Source: Bacillota bacterium (GTDB taxonomy: Bacteria; Bacillota; Clostridia; Oscillospirales; Oscillospiraceae). From it: a stretch of 8,449 nt of DNA. The stretch covers positions 1-8,449 of the forward strand of contig JAEXWS010000205.1 in the NCBI GenBank assembly GCA_023406225.1. The letters run 5' to 3'. Below the pieces are notes generated by a model, which was not told the origin of the DNA, made no database searches, and was given only the letters and a program-made list of their open reading frames with translations. The translations under genes and the position numbers were made by a program. Positions 5,830 through 8,449 of this stretch are shown one piece after another (within the stretch, counting starts at the first letter, position 1; each line of letters opens with the position of its first letter).

Positions 5830-6669
5830 TCAGAACGCGGGGACCACGGCGCCGCCGAAGGTATCGGTGATGTAGCTGCGGACGGCGTCGGACTGGAGGG
5901 CGTCCACCAGGGCCTGGATGGCGGGATCGCTCTCATGGCCCTCCTTCACCACCAGCACGTTGACGTAGGGGGAGTCGGCGGCCTCCAGGACCAGGGCGTC
6001 CTCCACGGGATTGTATCCGGCGCCCAGGGCGTAGTTGGAGTTGATGACGGCCAGATCCACCTCGGAGACGATGCTGGGGATGGTGGCCGCCTCCACCTCT
6101 TCAAAGGTCAGGTTTTTGGGGTTTTCCGCAATGTCCTTGGGGGTGGCGGAGAGGTTGGAGCTGTCCTTGAGCTTGATGAGGCCCTGGGCCTCCAGCAGCA
6201 GCAGGGCGCGGCCCTCGTTGGTGGGATCGTTGGGCACCGCGACGGACGCGCCGTCGGGCAGGTCCTCCAGGGAGGCGGTCTTGCCGGCGTAGACGCCCAT
6301 AGGCTCGATGTGGACGCCGGCCACGCTCACAAGATGGGTGCCCCGGGTCTCGTTGAACTCGTCCAGATAGGGGATGTGCTGGAAGTAGTTGGCGTCCTCC
6401 TCGCCGTCCTCCACGGCGGTATTGGGGATGACGTAGTCGCTGTACTCCTTGACCACCAGCTCGATGCCCTGCTCCGCCAGGATGGGCACGCACTGCTCCA
6501 GGATCTCGGCGTGGGGAGTGGGGGAGGCGGCCACGGTCAGCTTGACGGCCTCCGCGGGCGCGCCCTCTTCCGGGGCGGAGGCGGCGGGGGGCGTTTCGCC
6601 GCCGCAGGCGGCCAGGGACAGGGCCAGCGCCAGTGTCAGCGCCAGGGTCAGAATCTTCTTGTTCATCAT
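5830..6669 (-). CDS. metQ: Methionine ABC transporter substrate-binding lipoprotein (NlpA/MetQ family)
   Basis: This 279-residue protein is the extracytoplasmic receptor that captures methionine and hands it to the MetI/MetN channel. The first 21 residues form a lipoprotein signal peptide (MMNKK then a Leu/Ala-rich core), ending in the lipobox LAAC with Cys22 as the lipidated residue. A short Ala/Pro/Glu-rich linker (23-41) follows. The mature domain shows the family features SPTPHAEIL (49-57), ANYFQHIPYL (93-102) and VPNDPTNEGRALLLLEAQGL in the centre, and the length is normal. GGAGG 6 nt before the first of two adjacent ATGs supports that start. It is the last gene of metN-metI-metQ, 28 nt after metI, and a terminator follows. 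Members of this family can bind L- or D-methionine or related compounds. The exact ligand is inferred from the operon. Confidence 0.94.
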   Translation of the reverse strand: MMNKKILTLALTLALALSLAACGGETPPAASAPEEGAPAEAVKLTVAASPTPHAEILEQCVPILAEQGIELVVKEYSDYVIPNTAVEDGEEDANYFQHIPYLDEFNETRGTHLVSVAGVHIEPMGVYAGKTASLEDLPDGASVAVPNDPTNEGRALLLLEAQGLIKLKDSSNLSATPKDIAENPKNLTFEEVEAATIPSIVSEVDLAVINSNYALGAGYNPVEDALVLEAADSPYVNVLVVKEGHESDPAIQALVDALQSDAVRSYITDTFGGAVVPAF

Positions 6670-6697
6670 TCTTTTCCTCCAATTTTTTAAGTGCGGT

Positions 6698-7378
6698 TTA
6701 TTTCAAACGCTTGTCGATGCGGTTCGACAACCAGCTGAAAACAAATTGAATGATCTGGACCAGGACGATCAGGAACACCACGGTCACCCACATGACCGAC
6801 TTGATGCCCCGGTTATGGCCGTACCGGACGGCGATGTCGCCCAGGCCGCCGGCGCCCACCGTGCCGGCGATGGCGGTGTAGGCCAGGATGGTCACGACGC
6901 TGATGGCGCCGCCCAGGATGAGGGAGGGCCTCGCCTCCGGGAGGTACACCTTCCAGACGATCTGGAGGGGGGAGGCTCCCATGGACTGGGCCGCCTCCAC
7001 CACGCCCGCGTCCACCTCGCTGAGGGAGGTCTCCACCATCCGGGCGATGAAGGGGGCCGCGGAGACCACCAGGGGCACAATGGCCCCCCGGACGCCGATC
7101 TTGGTGCCCACGATCAGCTTGGTGAAGTCCACAATGGACACCATCAGGATGATAAAGGGAAGGGACCGGCCGATGTTTACGATCCAGTCCAGGATGCGGT
7201 AGACGGTCCAGCAGGGCCGGATGCCGTGCGGCTGGGTCACGATGAGGGCCACGCCCAGGGGCAGGCCCAGAAGGTAGGCGAACACGGTGGAAACGCCGAC
7301 CATAATCAGGGTGTCCCGGACGCCCGCCAGCAGCACGTCTCCGTATTCCGCCCAAAAAACAGCGATGCTCTCAAGCAT
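6698..7378 (-). CDS. metI: Methionine ABC transporter permease
   Basis: This 226-residue inner-membrane protein forms, as a dimer, the methionine channel. It has about five hydrophobic segments, including a first helix near residues 15-50, a central RSLPFIILMVSI (about 91-102) typical of MetI, and helices near 155-180 and 195-220. The cytoplasmic coupling motif that docks on the ATPase is visible as EAAQSMGASPLQIVWK with YLPEA. TAIAGTVGAGGLGD is also a MetI hallmark. The ATG at 7378 overlaps the metN stop by 8 nt, which implies translational coupling. An internal GGAGGTGGAG precedes it. Length and motifs are normal for the family. Confidence 0.95.
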   Translation of the reverse strand: MLESIAVFWAEYGDVLLAGVRDTLIMVGVSTVFAYLLGLPLGVALIVTQPHGIRPCWTVYRILDWIVNIGRSLPFIILMVSIVDFTKLIVGTKIGVRGAIVPLVVSAAPFIARMVETSLSEVDAGVVEAAQSMGASPLQIVWKVYLPEARPSLILGGAISVVTILAYTAIAGTVGAGGLGDIAVRYGHNRGIKSVMWVTVVFLIVLVQIIQFVFSWLSNRIDKRLK

Positions 7379-8390
7379 GGTACTCCACCTCCTCTGCGGT
7401 CACGTCGGGCTGGGAACGGATGTAATTCAGGGCCCGGGCGGCCTCGCCCGGATCGTCCGGCAGGCCCAGGAGCATGGTGCCGAAGGCCTTGCCGTCGATG
7501 TTGCGGGTGTCCGCGCCCAAAATGTTCACCTTCACGCCGCAGTCGATGGCCAGCGAGGCGATGAGCGGCTGGTAGGCGGTGCCGCCGTTGAAGGCCACCC
7601 GCACCGCCCGGGTCCCGGCGGGATACTGCCGGACCTGGACCCCGCCGGGATACACCAGCCGCCGGGCCGCGTCGGTGGCGGGGTGGGAGAAGATGTCCTC
7701 CACCCGGCCCTCCTCCGCCACCACGCCGCCGTCCAGAATGGCGACCCGGGAGCAGATCTCCTCGATGACGCTCATCTGGTGGGTGATGACCACCACGGTC
7801 ACCCCCAGCTTCCGGTTCAGGTCCTTCAAAAGGGCCAGGATAGAGGAGGTGGTGGTGGGGTCCAGGGCGGAGGTGGCCTCGTCGCAGAGGAGCACCTTGG
7901 GGTCCGTGGCCAGGGCCCGGGCGATGGCCACCCGCTGCTTTTGCCCGCCGGAGAGCTGGGCGGGGTAGGCGTCCGCCTTGTCGGCAAGGCCCACCGTCTC
8001 CAGCAGCTCCAGGGCCCTGGACCGGGCCTTGGCGGCGGGAACGCCGCTGATCTCCATGGGAAAGCACACGTTTTTGAGACACGTCCGCTGCATCAGCAGG
8101 TTGAAACTCTGAAAGATCATCGTCACGGACCGGCGGGCCAGCCGCAGCTCCCGCCCGGAGAGGGCGGTCATCTCCCGCCCGTCGACCAGGACCCTGCCGG
8201 AGGTGGGCCGCTCCAGCAGGTTCATGCACCGGACCAGGGTGCTCTTCCCCGCGCCGGACAGGCCGATGATGCCGAAGATCTCGCCGGGATGGACCGTCAG
8301 GGAGATATCGTCCAGAGCGGTGAAGGACTCTCCGCCGCCTGCGGAAAAGACCTTGGTGAGACGTTCGATCTGTATGATGGGATCGTTCAC
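7371..8390 (-). CDS. metN: Methionine ABC transporter ATP-binding protein with NIL regulatory domain
   Basis: This 339-residue ATPase powers methionine import. The nucleotide-binding domain shows Walker A GLSGAGKST (43-51), a Q-loop Gln at 94, signature LSGGQ (146-150), Walker B VLLCDE (166-171) and an H-loop His204. After a linker, residues about 258-335 form the C-terminal NIL domain (VRVAFNGG, then VNILGADTRNIDG and GTMLLGLP), which in MetN binds methionine and inhibits transport when cell methionine is high. GTG 8390 is chosen because AAAAGGAG lies 11 nt upstream. A TTG at 8399 is in frame but only 2 nt from that site. It is the first gene of the operon. The window ends 59 nt upstream, where part of an attenuator seems to lie. 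Confidence 0.95.
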   Translation of the reverse strand: MNDPIIQIERLTKVFSAGGGESFTALDDISLTVHPGEIFGIIGLSGAGKSTLVRCMNLLERPTSGRVLVDGREMTALSGRELRLARRSVTMIFQSFNLLMQRTCLKNVCFPMEISGVPAAKARSRALELLETVGLADKADAYPAQLSGGQKQRVAIARALATDPKVLLCDEATSALDPTTTSSILALLKDLNRKLGVTVVVITHQMSVIEEICSRVAILDGGVVAEEGRVEDIFSHPATDAARRLVYPGGVQVRQYPAGTRAVRVAFNGGTAYQPLIASLAIDCGVKVNILGADTRNIDGKAFGTMLLGLPDDPGEAARALNYIRSQPDVTAEEVEYHA

Positions 8391-8426
8391 GGATATCAAA
8401 ACTCCTTTTGAATGGATTTTGGCAAT

Positions 8427-8449
8427 AAAAAAAGTCCCTGGTGCATAAA
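8427..8449 (-). terminator. 3' half of a probable leader terminator upstream of metN (cut by window edge)
   Basis: On the minus strand CCAGGGAC (8441-8434) runs straight into TTTTTTT (8433-8427), the layout of the 3' arm and U tract of an intrinsic terminator. The matching 5' arm (expected GTCCCT or longer) would lie just beyond the right edge. It sits about 37 nt before the metN start, so it would act as an attenuator. An AGGGAC arm is common in T-box leaders, but a SAM riboswitch platform is equally possible for met genes. The aptamer is not in view. Confidence 0.45.

Noticed and set aside
5824..6690. Open frame of 288 codons on the plus strand across metQ
   Set aside because: It is a Gly-rich shadow of a clear MetQ lipoprotein and would start inside the 3' region of the metNIQ operon with no promoter.
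8391..8449. A complete SAM riboswitch or T-box upstream of metN
   Set aside because: Only 59 nt are available; a terminator-like 3' arm is visible but no aptamer or tRNA-binding element can be seen.
1..8449. CRISPR array, insertion sequence, tRNA or prophage
   Set aside because: No spaced direct repeats, transposase motifs, terminal inverted repeats or tRNA cloverleaf were seen; the window is ordinary chromosomal gene order with consistent composition.

Overview
The window looks like a chromosomal segment of a high-GC member of the Bacillota, most likely a gut Clostridia of the Oscillospiraceae type (Flavonifractor, Oscillibacter and Lawsonibacter relatives). This is inferred from strong AGGAGG-type ribosome binding sites, GC-rich codon use, a class B PBP and SEDS pair typical of Gram-positives, and a Gram-positive style MetQ lipoprotein. 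No mobile element, CRISPR array, rRNA or tRNA is visible.

Layout. (1) 1-337, minus strand: the first 112 codons of an HU/IHF-type DNA-binding protein, running off the left edge. Its leader (about 355-488) holds what reads as a cyclic-di-GMP-I (GEMM) riboswitch followed by an intrinsic terminator, with a visible 7-bp alternative pairing that predicts a transcriptional OFF switch. (2) 491-771: a divergent, AT-rich control region with two palindromes about two helical turns apart, a good plus-strand promoter (667-695), and a 14-bp perfect GC-rich hairpin in the 5' UTR of the plus operon. (3) 772-4264, plus strand: a three-gene cell-wall operon: an FHA-domain/RodA-FtsW (SEDS) fusion, a short class B penicillin-binding protein that overlaps it by 14 nt, and a 100-residue membrane protein of unknown function. 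(4) 4266-4301: a bidirectional terminator shared with the convergent MATE gene. (5) 4281-5684, minus strand: a MATE-family efflux pump with its own promoter. (6) 5781-8449, minus strand: a methionine ABC importer operon in the order metN-metI-metQ, ended by a strong terminator. The last bases of the window carry the 3' half of what looks like a leader terminator, so metNIQ is probably attenuated by an RNA element lying beyond the right edge.

How it fits together. The SEDS protein is expected to polymerise glycan strands from lipid II, and its partner PBP to cross-link them. The FHA domain fused to the SEDS protein would let a phosphothreonine signal address this complex. The methionine operon is a complete, conventional ABC importer. 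The most interesting items are the riboswitch-controlled HU-like gene and the FHA-SEDS/PBP operon. I see no wholly new multi-gene system.
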